Part shown: positions 1 to 8,707 of the stretch, piece by piece
Numbering within the stretch: the first letter of the stretch is position 1
How the letters are laid out: each line of letters begins with the position of its first letter
Source of the DNA: an uncultured Lutibacter sp.
Lineage (GTDB): Bacteria; Bacteroidota; Bacteroidia; Flavobacteriales; Flavobacteriaceae
DNA length: 64,000 nt
NCBI RefSeq assembly: GCF_947493565.1
Contig: NZ_CANLRG010000008.1
Coordinates: 1 to 64,000 of the forward strand
Direction: 5' to 3'
Notes under the pieces: model-generated
What the model was told of the DNA's origin: nothing
Databases searched by the model: none
What the model saw: the letters and a program-made list of their open reading frames with translations, nothing else
Translations under genes and position numbers: made by a program

Positions 1-132
1 CAAAATTTACAGTATCTGACTATTTAAGAAAAAAATAATTAACAAAAAAATGGTCAACCTATATCAGTATAATACAAAACAAACTAAAAAATGAACAAAT
101 GAAAAAAAAGAATTTCATTTATATAAACAGAA

Positions 133-154
133 AAATACGTAATATATCGTATTT
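133..154. promoter_or_regulatory. Dyad upstream of the MORN protein gene
   Basis: Seven-base arms AAATACG (133-139) and CGTATTT (148-154) are perfect inverted repeats around an 8-base AT spacer, about 50 bases before the start at 202. This could be an operator for the first gene. No protein that binds it can be named, and the rest of 1-201 shows no gene I can support. Confidence 0.3.
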
Positions 155-201
155 CTCAAACCACATAACTACTTTAAATTACCAACCCAAAGTAAACGTT
201 T

Positions 202-2643
202 ATGAAGCATAAGAGTATCTTACTAATTGCACTGGTTAATTTATTCTCATTTGCATTTGCACAAAATATAGATTGGCAAAATGCCCCAGTAAACCCATTA
301 CCAAAAGGTGCTAACTTAAAAACTACGCAACTAAAAGGAGATGTGTTTCAAGAATATTTTTCCTTTTACGATGTTAATGGTAATACGCTAGATTTTGATA
401 ACATTTATCATATAAAAAGAGACCAACAAAACAGACCTATTGCTTATACCTATTCTGATGGAAAAACAACAGTGGCTACATACGATGCAAATGGAAATTT
501 AATAAACGATGAGGATAGAATTTATGAATATGACAACTATAACCGAATAATAAAAGCAACATATTCCTACCAAACTATCGAATACAGTTACCAAAAACAA
601 GATGACTTACTTATGGTAACTATCGTGTCTACAACAACAGATAAGGCACCAACCACTAAAATAGAATACTACAGAAATGGCTTATTAACTGCAAGAAAGT
701 TAACCCTAAACAGTGAGAAAACCTTTTTTAAATACAAATACGATGAAAAAGGCAACTGGATTAATAGGACAGAAACCTCTGCTGCAGGTAATTTAATAAA
801 ACAATACACAAGAAGTATTATTTACCATAGTGAATATAAGGATTTTAACAAAAATGCAATACTAAAAAAGACAACAGGAGATCAAAATTTAAAAGGAGGG
901 CTTGCAATACCTTATTTATATATTAACGGAAAATTAGACAACACAAATTTATTTGGCAGATTCAATAATGATTATATTTTTTTCAATCCTTTAACGTCTA
1001 CCTATTACATTGCCCCAAATGCCTTTGATGAGAGTATTTCCTTAAATAATTCAATACCCTTTAAGCCTTTAATTAACGTACAAAACATAATTGTGAGCGA
1101 TGGAAAAACTGCAATTTGTATAGAAGAAGGAAAGACCGGTATGTTTTCCAATAGGAAATGGGAGGTTAAAACCGAATATAGAAATATTATTATAACTGAT
1201 GCCAAAAGTGATGACGTATACTTTGCTGAAAATGCTTTTGGTAATGGTGCAAATAATGGAACCACGGCATACCCAGCCATTTCTATGACAAATAAAGGCA
1301 GTGAAGTATGGTATATACTAAACCAAGATAAGTCACGCATTGCATTTTATCATAAGGGAAAAAAAGTACCTGTAACTTCCAAAGGTTTTATTGCTAACTC
1401 ACAAGACCAAGTATATGCTGTAAATGGCGTAGCTACTTATGTTGCTCAAGATTATAGCAATGCAAAACCAATGCAATTTAACAAAGGCCGCATTTTTGAT
1501 TATTCTAATGATAAGCTAGCTACAACCACCATTAACAATAATATAAACACATCTCAAAAGAAATCATCAACCACTTCGTGCACATCAGGAAATTGTACAG
1601 ACGGTTATGGGACATATACTTATGAAAGCGGTGCAAAAGTAGAAGGTTTTTTTAAAAACGGAAAACTTAACGGTTACGGAGAGTTTATTTACGCCAATGG
1701 CGACACTTATAGTGGTAATTACCTTGAAGGTCAACTCGATGGTTATGGCATTTACCACTGGAAACAGAACAACTTACACTATTATGGCCATTGGAAAAAT
1801 ACAAAACAACACGGTTATGGATATTTTGTGAAAAACGGAGAAACTGTTGAAGCTGGTATTTATACTAATGGTCAACTAACTACCAATTTACTCACAGCCT
1901 TTCAAAACAAAAAAAACAACGGTACTTGTTTAGGAGATTGTACCAATGGCTATGGGTCTATCACCTACAATCAAGGTGATGTTTATGAAGGACTCTTTAA
2001 AGACGGTAAGCCATACAAAGCTGGTACTTATATGTGGACTAACGGCAATAGTTATATGGGCGATTGGGACGATTTAGGTAAAATTAATAATTCTGGACAA
2101 TTTTTCACCAGTTCATTTGTTTATAAGGGTGCTTTTGCACATAATGGGTTTATTACAGGACTTGGTGTAAAATTAGACAAAAAAACAAATCTAATTACCT
2201 ATGGAGAGTTTAAAGAAGGAAAATTAGTGGTTGATTATGCCAATCGCAATACATCCACTAACAGTACAAATATCACATCAAACAAAAAAAGCAATTACAA
2301 GTATATAGGTAAGGTAGATATAGGTAGTAGAAAAGTATCGCCAGAAGTCAGGACATTTATTAATTCATTTAACAAAAACCAAGATAATATCTCAAAACAT
2401 ATAACAGATTTAGGACAAGTTATTAGAGAAAATAAAGCTGAAGGTGAATCAGACCGCAAAGTGTTTTTAAGAGTTTTGAACGAAATTTATAATGTAAATA
2501 AATATTTGGCTTTTAGAACTGTTATGGCAGTAGATAAGAAAACTTTAGACTACGTAATAGCTAATGCTCCAAAAGATATGAGAGACTATTTTAGACAAGA
2601 AGCAAAATATTTTCAACGTATGAATAATCAAAAGCAACAATAA
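202..2643 (+). CDS. Secreted MORN-repeat protein
   Basis: Exported protein of 813 residues. A signal peptide of about 20 residues ends in FAFA before Gln21. Residues about 60-190 are tyrosine-rich, with YD-NG units resembling the YD repeats of surface proteins. Two blocks of MORN-type repeats follow (about 466-560 and 586-640), with recurring GYG, F-NGK and Y-G-W units such as NGKLNGYGEF. Each block is preceded by a Cys-x3-Cys pair (CTSGNC, CLGDC). The last 100 residues look helical. MORN repeats usually bind lipid or protein partners; the substrate here is unknown. The next gene starts on the last base of this stop codon, so the two are translationally coupled. It heads a five-gene co-directional run. 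Confidence 0.75.
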   Translation: MKHKSILLIALVNLFSFAFAQNIDWQNAPVNPLPKGANLKTTQLKGDVFQEYFSFYDVNGNTLDFDNIYHIKRDQQNRPIAYTYSDGKTTVATYDANGNLINDEDRIYEYDNYNRIIKATYSYQTIEYSYQKQDDLLMVTIVSTTTDKAPTTKIEYYRNGLLTARKLTLNSEKTFFKYKYDEKGNWINRTETSAAGNLIKQYTRSIIYHSEYKDFNKNAILKKTTGDQNLKGGLAIPYLYINGKLDNTNLFGRFNNDYIFFNPLTSTYYIAPNAFDESISLNNSIPFKPLINVQNIIVSDGKTAICIEEGKTGMFSNRKWEVKTEYRNIIITDAKSDDVYFAENAFGNGANNGTTAYPAISMTNKGSEVWYILNQDKSRIAFYHKGKKVPVTSKGFIANSQDQVYAVNGVATYVAQDYSNAKPMQFNKGRIFDYSNDKLATTTINNNINTSQKKSSTTSCTSGNCTDGYGTYTYESGAKVEGFFKNGKLNGYGEFIYANGDTYSGNYLEGQLDGYGIYHWKQNNLHYYGHWKNTKQHGYGYFVKNGETVEAGIYTNGQLTTNLLTAFQNKKNNGTCLGDCTNGYGSITYNQGDVYEGLFKDGKPYKAGTYMWTNGNSYMGDWDDLGKINNSGQFFTSSFVYKGAFAHNGFITGLGVKLDKKTNLITYGEFKEGKLVVDYANRNTSTNSTNITSNKKSNYKYIGKVDIGSRKVSPEVRTFINSFNKNQDNISKHITDLGQVIRENKAEGESDRKVFLRVLNEIYNVNKYLAFRTVMAVDKKTLDYVIANAPKDMRDYFRQEAKYFQRMNNQKQQ

Positions 2644-3662
2644 TGATATATATTAATAAACCATTTTTTTTGTGTATTCTATTATTGAATTCACCTGCCT
2701 TTTTAGCTCAATCCCTACCACAAATAAACGCTAAGGATTATGAATTTGAATCAAACACCAAACAAGTTGAAATTACCACCTACAATATTGAAAATGATAG
2801 TGTAGTGGTATCAAAAATTAGTAGCTACAGCTTTAACAGTGAAGGTGCTATGGAAAGCTATGAAAGCCGAAATAAGCAAAACAAGTCTTGGGAAAAAGAA
2901 AAAAACACTTATAAAAAGGGGAGATTACACAAAAAAACTGGGAAGTATAGTAATTCTGTCCTAAATAAAAAGCATCACTACACCTATGATGACAATGTTC
3001 ATCTAAGCAATGAGCAAATTCGTTTAAATAACGGAAATACGAATACCGTAAAATTCGAATATAAAGACAATTTGCTTCACAAAATTAGCAGTAATTTAGA
3101 TGAAACTGTCATCACACATCACTATACCCAAAAAGGACATTTATATAAAAAGGTATATGCTATGAAACAAGCTGGCAAACCTAATCTTGTTTCCAATCAT
3201 TTTTACTTAGAGAATAAAGAGATTTTCTCTTACATAGTGCCAAAAAACCATTATAAAGCACATATCTATAACGAAAACGTATACATTGGTTTTGAACTTA
3301 TAGACGACGAGCGTATTAAAAGCAAACTAGATAAAGGAATACAACGATTTAACAAAGAAGCACCCAAAGATAATCTTCCGTTCAATTTACAACAACATTG
3401 TAACCAAACTTGGCAATTTTACAATAAAAATTTAGACAAAGTAATCCCTTTTGAAATAAAAATTTACAAGTACAAAAAAGATGCTTCGGGTAATAAAATA
3501 AAATATGCTGAAGCAATAGTTGATATAAAAACTAAAACCATTTCTAGCGTTAGTTTTTATAAAACAACTTTTAATAATAACAGTGTTGTAGGTAGTACAG
3601 CTTTCGATGAAAACCTATTTTCAGAGTTTAAAGAAGATATTACATTTATAAATATCCCATAA
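2643..3662 (+). CDS. Secreted protein of unknown function with YD-like segments
   Basis: 339 residues with an N-terminal signal peptide (hydrophobic core FFLCILLLN, cleavage near FLAQS). Residues about 35-190 are Tyr/Asn/Lys-rich and repeat short strands like those in the middle of the preceding MORN protein (FEYKDN, HYTYDD, YSFNSEG), so the two may share a fold. I recognise no catalytic motif. It overlaps the upstream stop by one base (TAATG) and is followed 10 bases later by a membrane protein gene, which fits one operon. Function unknown. Confidence 0.65.
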   Translation: MIYINKPFFLCILLLNSPAFLAQSLPQINAKDYEFESNTKQVEITTYNIENDSVVVSKISSYSFNSEGAMESYESRNKQNKSWEKEKNTYKKGRLHKKTGKYSNSVLNKKHHYTYDDNVHLSNEQIRLNNGNTNTVKFEYKDNLLHKISSNLDETVITHHYTQKGHLYKKVYAMKQAGKPNLVSNHFYLENKEIFSYIVPKNHYKAHIYNENVYIGFELIDDERIKSKLDKGIQRFNKEAPKDNLPFNLQQHCNQTWQFYNKNLDKVIPFEIKIYKYKKDASGNKIKYAEAIVDIKTKTISSVSFYKTTFNNNSVVGSTAFDENLFSEFKEDITFINIP

Positions 3663-3672
3663 CATTTATAAA

Positions 3673-4692
3673 ATGACAACTAACAATTTTGAAATAAAAC
3701 CACTATCCTCTCAAGACAGAAATAAACTTAGAAAACAGTACTTATTTGCTGTTTTGTTCTTAGGTGTTGCAAGTGCTATATTTTCTTTCATCTATTTTTT
3801 TGTTATAAAACCAGATAACTTTAGTGGGATTCCTTTAGTGATGTTTTCTATATTTCTGGTATTCTTTGCTGGTATTTTTTCTTATTTATTCTGGAGTACG
3901 TATATCGATTTAAAACGCGGTATTAAACACTGTTACACAGGTATTATTACCGATAAACGTGTTGACAAACACACTACTAAATCAAGAAGTTATAATACAA
4001 GAATGGGCACAAATACAAGACACAAGTCTAGCAGAACCTATTATTATATAAGTATTGATAACAACGAACATAGTGTACCCTATTCAGAATATGCTAAAGT
4101 AAACGTTAACGATAAAGTGTATTTAGAATCTAGCCCAAAAAACAAAGAAGTTTTAGCTTTTACTATTTTAGAAAAAAATCAAAATCTAATTACAATTACT
4201 GCCAAAACATCTTATTCTTCCCCGTTTAAGAGTAAAAGCATTACTAAGCCAATGCGCCAAAGTGAAATTGATTTAGTAAAAGAAATATTTTTTAAAAAAG
4301 TAAGACGAGCATTAATTTACATAGCTATTTACAGCATTTTATTGTTTACCCTATGGCAAGGAATATTCATTTTTTTAATTCCTGTAATAATCGCCTTTAT
4401 TTATACTTCAATTAAATTGCTGATTCTGATTAATAAGTATGCAAAATTCAATAGAAACGGAAATCTAAAACAAATAACTACAGTACAAGTAATCGACAAG
4501 TTAACAACGACTTCTAATACTAGCTCTACTAAATTTAGAGTGACAACCAATGTTGAAAGTATTAATGTTTCTGAAAAAATATACAAGAAACTAAAGGCAA
4601 ATGCTATAATAGAATTACACAAAGCAACTTTTCTTAAATACTTAGTAGGTGTTAGTGTTGATGAAGGAACACAATATTTAGAAAATTTATGA
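3673..4692 (+). CDS. Four-helix membrane protein, unknown
   Basis: 339 residues with two pairs of membrane helices, at about 24-45 and 55-77 and again at about 213-235 and 238-262. Two similar soluble parts follow the pairs, so the protein may be an internal duplication. The stretch around residues 100-160 (a basic segment, then a short beta-rich piece with VNVNDKVYLE) resembles DUF3592-type proteins, but I cannot confirm the family. Its stop overlaps the next start (ATGA), indicating coupled translation. Confidence 0.6.
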   Translation: MTTNNFEIKPLSSQDRNKLRKQYLFAVLFLGVASAIFSFIYFFVIKPDNFSGIPLVMFSIFLVFFAGIFSYLFWSTYIDLKRGIKHCYTGIITDKRVDKHTTKSRSYNTRMGTNTRHKSSRTYYYISIDNNEHSVPYSEYAKVNVNDKVYLESSPKNKEVLAFTILEKNQNLITITAKTSYSSPFKSKSITKPMRQSEIDLVKEIFFKKVRRALIYIAIYSILLFTLWQGIFIFLIPVIIAFIYTSIKLLILINKYAKFNRNGNLKQITTVQVIDKLTTTSNTSSTKFRVTTNVESINVSEKIYKKLKANAIIELHKATFLKYLVGVSVDEGTQYLENL

Positions 4693-5738
4693 AAGCCGGA
4701 CTTTTCAAAATAGCATATAGCATCATCCTTATATTTTTTATAAGCCATAAGCTATATAGCAATGCAGCTCAACCTGGTATTTGGAACGCAGGCGGCACTG
4801 TTTTTACAATGCTACATCCCGAAGATTCCCTTAGCTTTAAAAAGGTGCAAATGCAACAAGAGCAAATTTACATTCAGTTGTACAAAGGCTTTGCGGTTGT
4901 AAAAGGCGTTTACTGGTTTCGCAATACTACTAAAGACCGCTTACAGTTTAAAATGGGATACCCTGTAAATGGTATTTACGCTGGCGGAGAAACAAACTTA
5001 AACCAAGTGAGTATAGATTCATTAAATGCGTTTAAAATAAAAGCCAAAGGCAACTGGCTACCACTACTTAAACAATCTTATCCAGAGCTTAATAATAATG
5101 ATAAAAATACAATGCCATATAGCGACAATTGGAAAGTGTGGGAAATGACGTTTCAACCCAACGAAATACAAATTGTCGAAGTATATTTTATAGTAAATAC
5201 CAATAATGCGCAAATAAGAAAGGGTTATAATGTGGATAACAAAAATGCGTTTATTTACTTGTTAGAAAGTGGCAGTGTATGGCAGTCACCAATTGAAAAA
5301 GCAACGTTTTATGTGCAATTAATGGATGGATTGCTGCCAACAGATATAAACGAAATGTCTTCAGGTTTCCATTTTAAATTTAGCAAAAAACATAAACTAT
5401 TTGTAGGTGAAAAACAGCACTTTTCACCTACACCAAAAGACAATTTAGTGATTAACTATTATACTCAAGAAGCTAAATTTTCATTTCATAATACGCTTTC
5501 AAACACCAATGCTTTGTACTTATCTATTGACAGTTTAGGAACTTTACCTAAAAATGGCCTCGAATATAAAGCCATAAAGTTAGGCAACCCTTATAAGGTA
5601 AAACCCACAGTTGATGGTTTTTTACCAATGCTATTAACCTATTTTGTAATGTATCTTCCAGGTATTATAATTGCTTTTTTAATAATACTATTTATACAAT
5701 ATATGCTTAAACGAAGAAAACTAAAAATCAATTCTTAA
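4689..5738 (+). CDS. Periplasmic protein with C-terminal membrane anchor
   Basis: 349 residues. A signal peptide (about 1-25) is followed by a beta-rich domain of about 280 residues and one membrane helix near residues 315-340 that ends in KRRK. The segment around residues 40-80 (IQLYKGFAVVKG, FRNTTKDRLQFKMGYPV) resembles beta-sandwich domains of the DUF4424 type, a tentative match. It overlaps the previous gene by four bases and lies 13 bases before the next, so it belongs to the same run. Confidence 0.6.
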   Translation: MKAGLFKIAYSIILIFFISHKLYSNAAQPGIWNAGGTVFTMLHPEDSLSFKKVQMQQEQIYIQLYKGFAVVKGVYWFRNTTKDRLQFKMGYPVNGIYAGGETNLNQVSIDSLNAFKIKAKGNWLPLLKQSYPELNNNDKNTMPYSDNWKVWEMTFQPNEIQIVEVYFIVNTNNAQIRKGYNVDNKNAFIYLLESGSVWQSPIEKATFYVQLMDGLLPTDINEMSSGFHFKFSKKHKLFVGEKQHFSPTPKDNLVINYYTQEAKFSFHNTLSNTNALYLSIDSLGTLPKNGLEYKAIKLGNPYKVKPTVDGFLPMLLTYFVMYLPGIIIAFLIILFIQYMLKRRKLKINS

Positions 5739-5751
5739 ACTAGTCTAAACA

Positions 5752-6369
5752 ATGCATTCCTTTATTGAAAAACATCTAAAACACTATTCGCAATGGGATT
5801 TTTTGGTTTTCACACTCTTTACAATTATTTCCATTTTAAATGGAAAAACCACCATATTTTATATTCTCTATTTCTTTTGGTGCAATGAAGTATTGCGCAT
5901 TATTATTGACCGCCTACTTTATAAAAGTAACTCAAATGCCATTTTAGGATTATCTAAAAAGCCCTCTATTTTACCTTCGTTATTCCCAATGGGTATATAT
6001 TTTGTATTTATTGTAGTCTTTTTTGGTTTTGTATCCAGCTGGAAAAATGAGGAAATTACGTTAATGAATATGCAAATATTGTTTTTTAAAAATACATTTT
6101 TTGTACTTAACCTAATTTTTGTAGCTATAGAACGCATACTACTTCACAGAACACAACAATCAGTAATAGTTATTTTTGGAATATTCACACCTAATATGCT
6201 CATACTTCATATTTCAATTATTCTCGGCGCTTTATTAATGTTTTTTGTTGTACGTAGTTTTCCCGAAACATTTACACCAAGCAACCTATGGGGTTCGGTT
6301 ATTATTATCTTTCCATTCTTACTTATAAAAGCTTTTTTTGCATATTACAGACAGAATAAAAAAAATTAA
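5752..6369 (+). CDS. Polytopic membrane protein, unknown
   Basis: 205 residues with five or six predicted membrane helices and very short loops. A small polar segment near residues 58-75 contains SKKPS. No family is recognised. It is the last gene of the 202-6369 run and is followed by about 480 bases without a coding gene, so the operon probably ends here. Confidence 0.6.
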   Translation: MHSFIEKHLKHYSQWDFLVFTLFTIISILNGKTTIFYILYFFWCNEVLRIIIDRLLYKSNSNAILGLSKKPSILPSLFPMGIYFVFIVVFFGFVSSWKNEEITLMNMQILFFKNTFFVLNLIFVAIERILLHRTQQSVIVIFGIFTPNMLILHISIILGALLMFFVVRSFPETFTPSNLWGSVIIIFPFLLIKAFFAYYRQNKKN

Positions 6370-6605
6370 CTGGCTACAACAAAGAACTGAGTTAAAAAAC
6401 AAGTAAATTCTTCAATATTATTTGGCACAACAATTATAGACCTATTAAGTATTTTTTAATTTTATTGGGTAAAATTTGTATACTTATGATATAAAAGAGA
6501 AACAAATTATAACTTTTAAGTTCTTTTTATAGTTTTAGTGCGCAATTAGGTGTGTATAATTACAGAAAACAATATAAATAACTGTTTAACAGTGTAGTAT
6601 AAAAA

Positions 6606-6722
6606 GGTGGTTAAACCTGCCACCCCGACTTTTTAACAAATCAATTAGTAACAAAAACTTGGTAGTCGTAAGATTATCAAGTTTTTGTGGTTTTACGACT
6701 ATCATTTAATTTGAATTGATTT
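6606..6722 (+). repeat. Structured non-coding element with a 17-bp hairpin
   Basis: The 6370-6847 gap holds this element and otherwise nothing I can assign. Arms 6651-6667 and 6672-6688 pair without interruption over 17 positions, with two G-U pairs, around a GTAA (GNRA-type) tetraloop. The G-U pairs work only in a plus-strand transcript. A second pairing, 6663-6671 with 6693-6701 (TAGTCGTAA / TTACGACTA), competes with the upper part of the hairpin. An outer nine-base pairing (AAATCAATT 6638-6646 with AATTGATTT 6714-6722) encloses it. A small GGTGG/CCACC hairpin lies at 6606-6624. It could be a REP-like element, the relic end of a mobile element, or an RNA leader. Confidence 0.45.
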
Positions 6723-6787
6723 AGTTAAAAAAATGATCTACTAGCTTGTTTTATTGTAAAAAATTAAAAGTCTCCAAATTTCACAAA

Positions 6788-6844
6788 ATTAAACGCTTTC
6801 GTTCAATAATTTTTATATATTTGCATTAAACGAATACGTCTAAT
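6788..6844 (+). promoter_or_regulatory. tetR promoter with two matching operators
   Basis: Two sites share the palindromic core ATTnnACG-N4-CGTnnAAT: 6788-6807 and 6825-6844. The left half ATTAAACG is identical in both. They bracket a perfect Bacteroidota -7 element TATATTTG at 6816-6823, and the second site ends three bases before the TetR start codon. This layout is what autorepression by a TetR protein needs. Confidence 0.65.
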
Positions 6845-6847
6845 ACT

Positions 6848-7396
6848 ATGCCTGCACTTAAAATTGAAAAAACAAAATGGTTAAAACTAGGAATCGAGTA
6901 CTTTTCTATTATAGGAAAACAAGGAATAAATGTAGAGCAAATGGCAAAAAAACTTAATTGTAACAAATCTAGTTTTTACCATCATTTTAAAACCAAGAAA
7001 AATTTTTTAAATGAAATAATTCAGTACTGGTATAACAAAAGTATGGAGCCAATTATAACTGAAATTGATAGTATTAGAGATCCCAAATTAAGGTTTGAGC
7101 GTTTTTTAATTTTAGGTTTCCGAGATAAATCGAGAAAAGATTTAATGTTCTATTTAAGAAAAGAATCCGAAACAAATTCCAATCTAAAACAGTTATTAAA
7201 TGAATTTAAAAAAACAAGAATCATATATGGTTCTCAACTAATTCAGAAGTTAGGCTATTCTGAAAGTGAGGCAATACAAAAAGCAGAAACTCTATATTTA
7301 TTTTATATAGGTTGGTACGAAATAAATAAATCATCAAATAATGATAAAGACATTGATGATGGAATTGACCTTATTAAAACATTTATTAAGTTTTAA
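6848..7396 (+). CDS. TetR-family transcriptional regulator
   Basis: 182 residues, normal for TetR regulators. The N-terminal helix-turn-helix covers about residues 12-55 (GINVEQMAKKLNC, then the recognition part KSSFYHHF). The rest is a helical ligand-binding domain with no identifiable ligand. The start is ATG 6848, directly behind two operator-like palindromes, so it probably represses itself. The genes downstream (7422-9965) are partly decayed; the small membrane protein and PPOX-like genes are the likely original targets. Confidence 0.85.
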   Translation: MPALKIEKTKWLKLGIEYFSIIGKQGINVEQMAKKLNCNKSSFYHHFKTKKNFLNEIIQYWYNKSMEPIITEIDSIRDPKLRFERFLILGFRDKSRKDLMFYLRKESETNSNLKQLLNEFKKTRIIYGSQLIQKLGYSESEAIQKAETLYLFYIGWYEINKSSNNDKDIDDGIDLIKTFIKF

Positions 7397-7421
7397 TTAC
7401 TGATTAAAAACTTCATCAAGT

Positions 7422-7819
7422 ATGCTAAAAAAAATTATACCATCGATTATATTATATTCTTTGATTGTTTTTCTTTTCTTATATCATTCTTTTAAACTCT
7501 ATAATGTTTATTTAGGAATTGACTTTATGGCTTCAGAAAACTTTTTAAGCACTTTATCTACCACTTTTAATGAAAGATTAATTATAAAATTTTTAGAGTA
7601 TTAATATTAGTAAGTTTAGCCTTCATTTTAATTGTTAAAAACAAAAAAATTGGAATAATAGGAATGTGGTTAGGAATTGGCTTGCTTGTATTATCACAAT
7701 TTTGGCTAGTTTCAAAATCAACTGACCAACTATTTCTTTCAATGTTTTCAGGTTTAAAACCCCTAAAAGGATTCCTATTACCAACTATTATAACAATACT
7801 CTATTTAAAACGTAAATAA
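7422..7819 (+). pseudogene. Small membrane protein gene with a one-base frameshift
   Basis: The reading frame from ATG 7422 stops at 7602-7604 after 60 codons. A second frame continues to a TAA at 7817-7819 and reads as two or three further membrane helices (for example LILVSLAFILIV and WLGIGLLVLSQFW). Adding one T to the T5 run at 7590-7594 would join the two into a protein of about 132 residues. The cause is either a true homopolymer frameshift or a sequencing error. No family is recognised. Confidence 0.6.
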
Positions 7820-7831
7820 ACAAAAAACAAA

Positions 7832-8311
7832 ATGGACATTAATAAGGATTGGAATATCATTCGACAACATTTTAATAAAAGTTTTAAATCAAATTTTCAC
7901 GTATCTATTGCGTCCGTTGACACCAATAACAACCCAACAGTTACACCTATTGGGTCGCTTTTTTTAAATGATAATCAAACAGGTTTCTATTTTGAAAAAT
8001 TTCCATCAAAATTACCATTATGTGAAAACTTAAATAAAAATATTTGTGCATTAGGCGTTAATAGTAATCGCTGGTTTTGGATTAAATCCTTGTTCAAAAG
8101 AAAATTTCCTAACCCACCTGCAATAAAACTATATGGAAAATTAGACAAAAAAAGAAAGGCTACAAAAAAGGAATTAGAAAGATTAAACAGAAGAATGAGA
8201 GCTACCAAAGGATTAAAGGGAAATACTTATTTATGGAAGAACATGGAATTTGTAAGGGAAGTTTATTTTGAAAAAGCTGAAAAAAATAACCTTGGTAAAA
8301 TGACACAATAA
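7832..8311 (+). CDS. Pyridoxamine 5'-phosphate oxidase-like flavin-binding protein
   Basis: 159 residues matching the FMN-binding split barrel of PPOX-like proteins. The first strands carry the typical HVSIASVD, then NNPTVTPIGSLF, which form the barrel and flavin pocket. The tail is lysine-rich. Such proteins bind FMN, F420 or heme; the substrate cannot be told. The next gene starts immediately after the stop (TAAATG), so the two are co-translated. Confidence 0.7.
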   Translation: MDINKDWNIIRQHFNKSFKSNFHVSIASVDTNNNPTVTPIGSLFLNDNQTGFYFEKFPSKLPLCENLNKNICALGVNSNRWFWIKSLFKRKFPNPPAIKLYGKLDKKRKATKKELERLNRRMRATKGLKGNTYLWKNMEFVREVYFEKAEKNNLGKMTQ

Positions 8312-8707
8312 ATGAATATCTATTTTTTATCTGCTGGAATTTTATGCTTTTTATTGGGGATTGTTCATTCAATTCTTGGGGAGTATTTAATTTTTAACGA
8401 CAAAAGGGATAAAGGAAAATTAGTGCCATCAAAAGAAAGTAGTGAATTAAAAGAACGACATTTAAGAATACTATTATGGGCTACTTGGCATTTGGCATCT
8501 ATTTTTGGCTGGTGTATTGGGACAGTATTAATAAAAGTAGCATTAACAAAAAACCAACAAAATATAGAATTTGTTGATTTTATTTTACAATCAATCGTTT
8601 ATACCATGGGCATTAGTTCTTTATTGGTTTTAGTTGGTACAAAGGGAAAACATCCTGGCTGGATAGTGCTTTTAATAATAGGAATATTAACAATAATTGG
8701 AAACTAA
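8312..8707 (+). CDS. Four-helix membrane protein, unknown
   Basis: 131 residues with membrane helices near 3-22, 50-70, 85-105 and 110-130. A polar loop at about 27-50 ends in ERHLRILLWATWH; the His and Trp residues could lie at the membrane face. The start directly abuts the preceding stop. The last 11 bases overlap the next gene if that gene uses its TTG start. Function unknown. Confidence 0.6.
   Translation: MNIYFLSAGILCFLLGIVHSILGEYLIFNDKRDKGKLVPSKESSELKERHLRILLWATWHLASIFGWCIGTVLIKVALTKNQQNIEFVDFILQSIVYTMGISSLLVLVGTKGKHPGWIVLLIIGILTIIGN

Noticed and set aside
1-27. Short frame ending in TAA at 25-27 that might be the end of an upstream gene
   Set aside because: Only eight codons are visible, with no recognisable motif; other frames end just as early.
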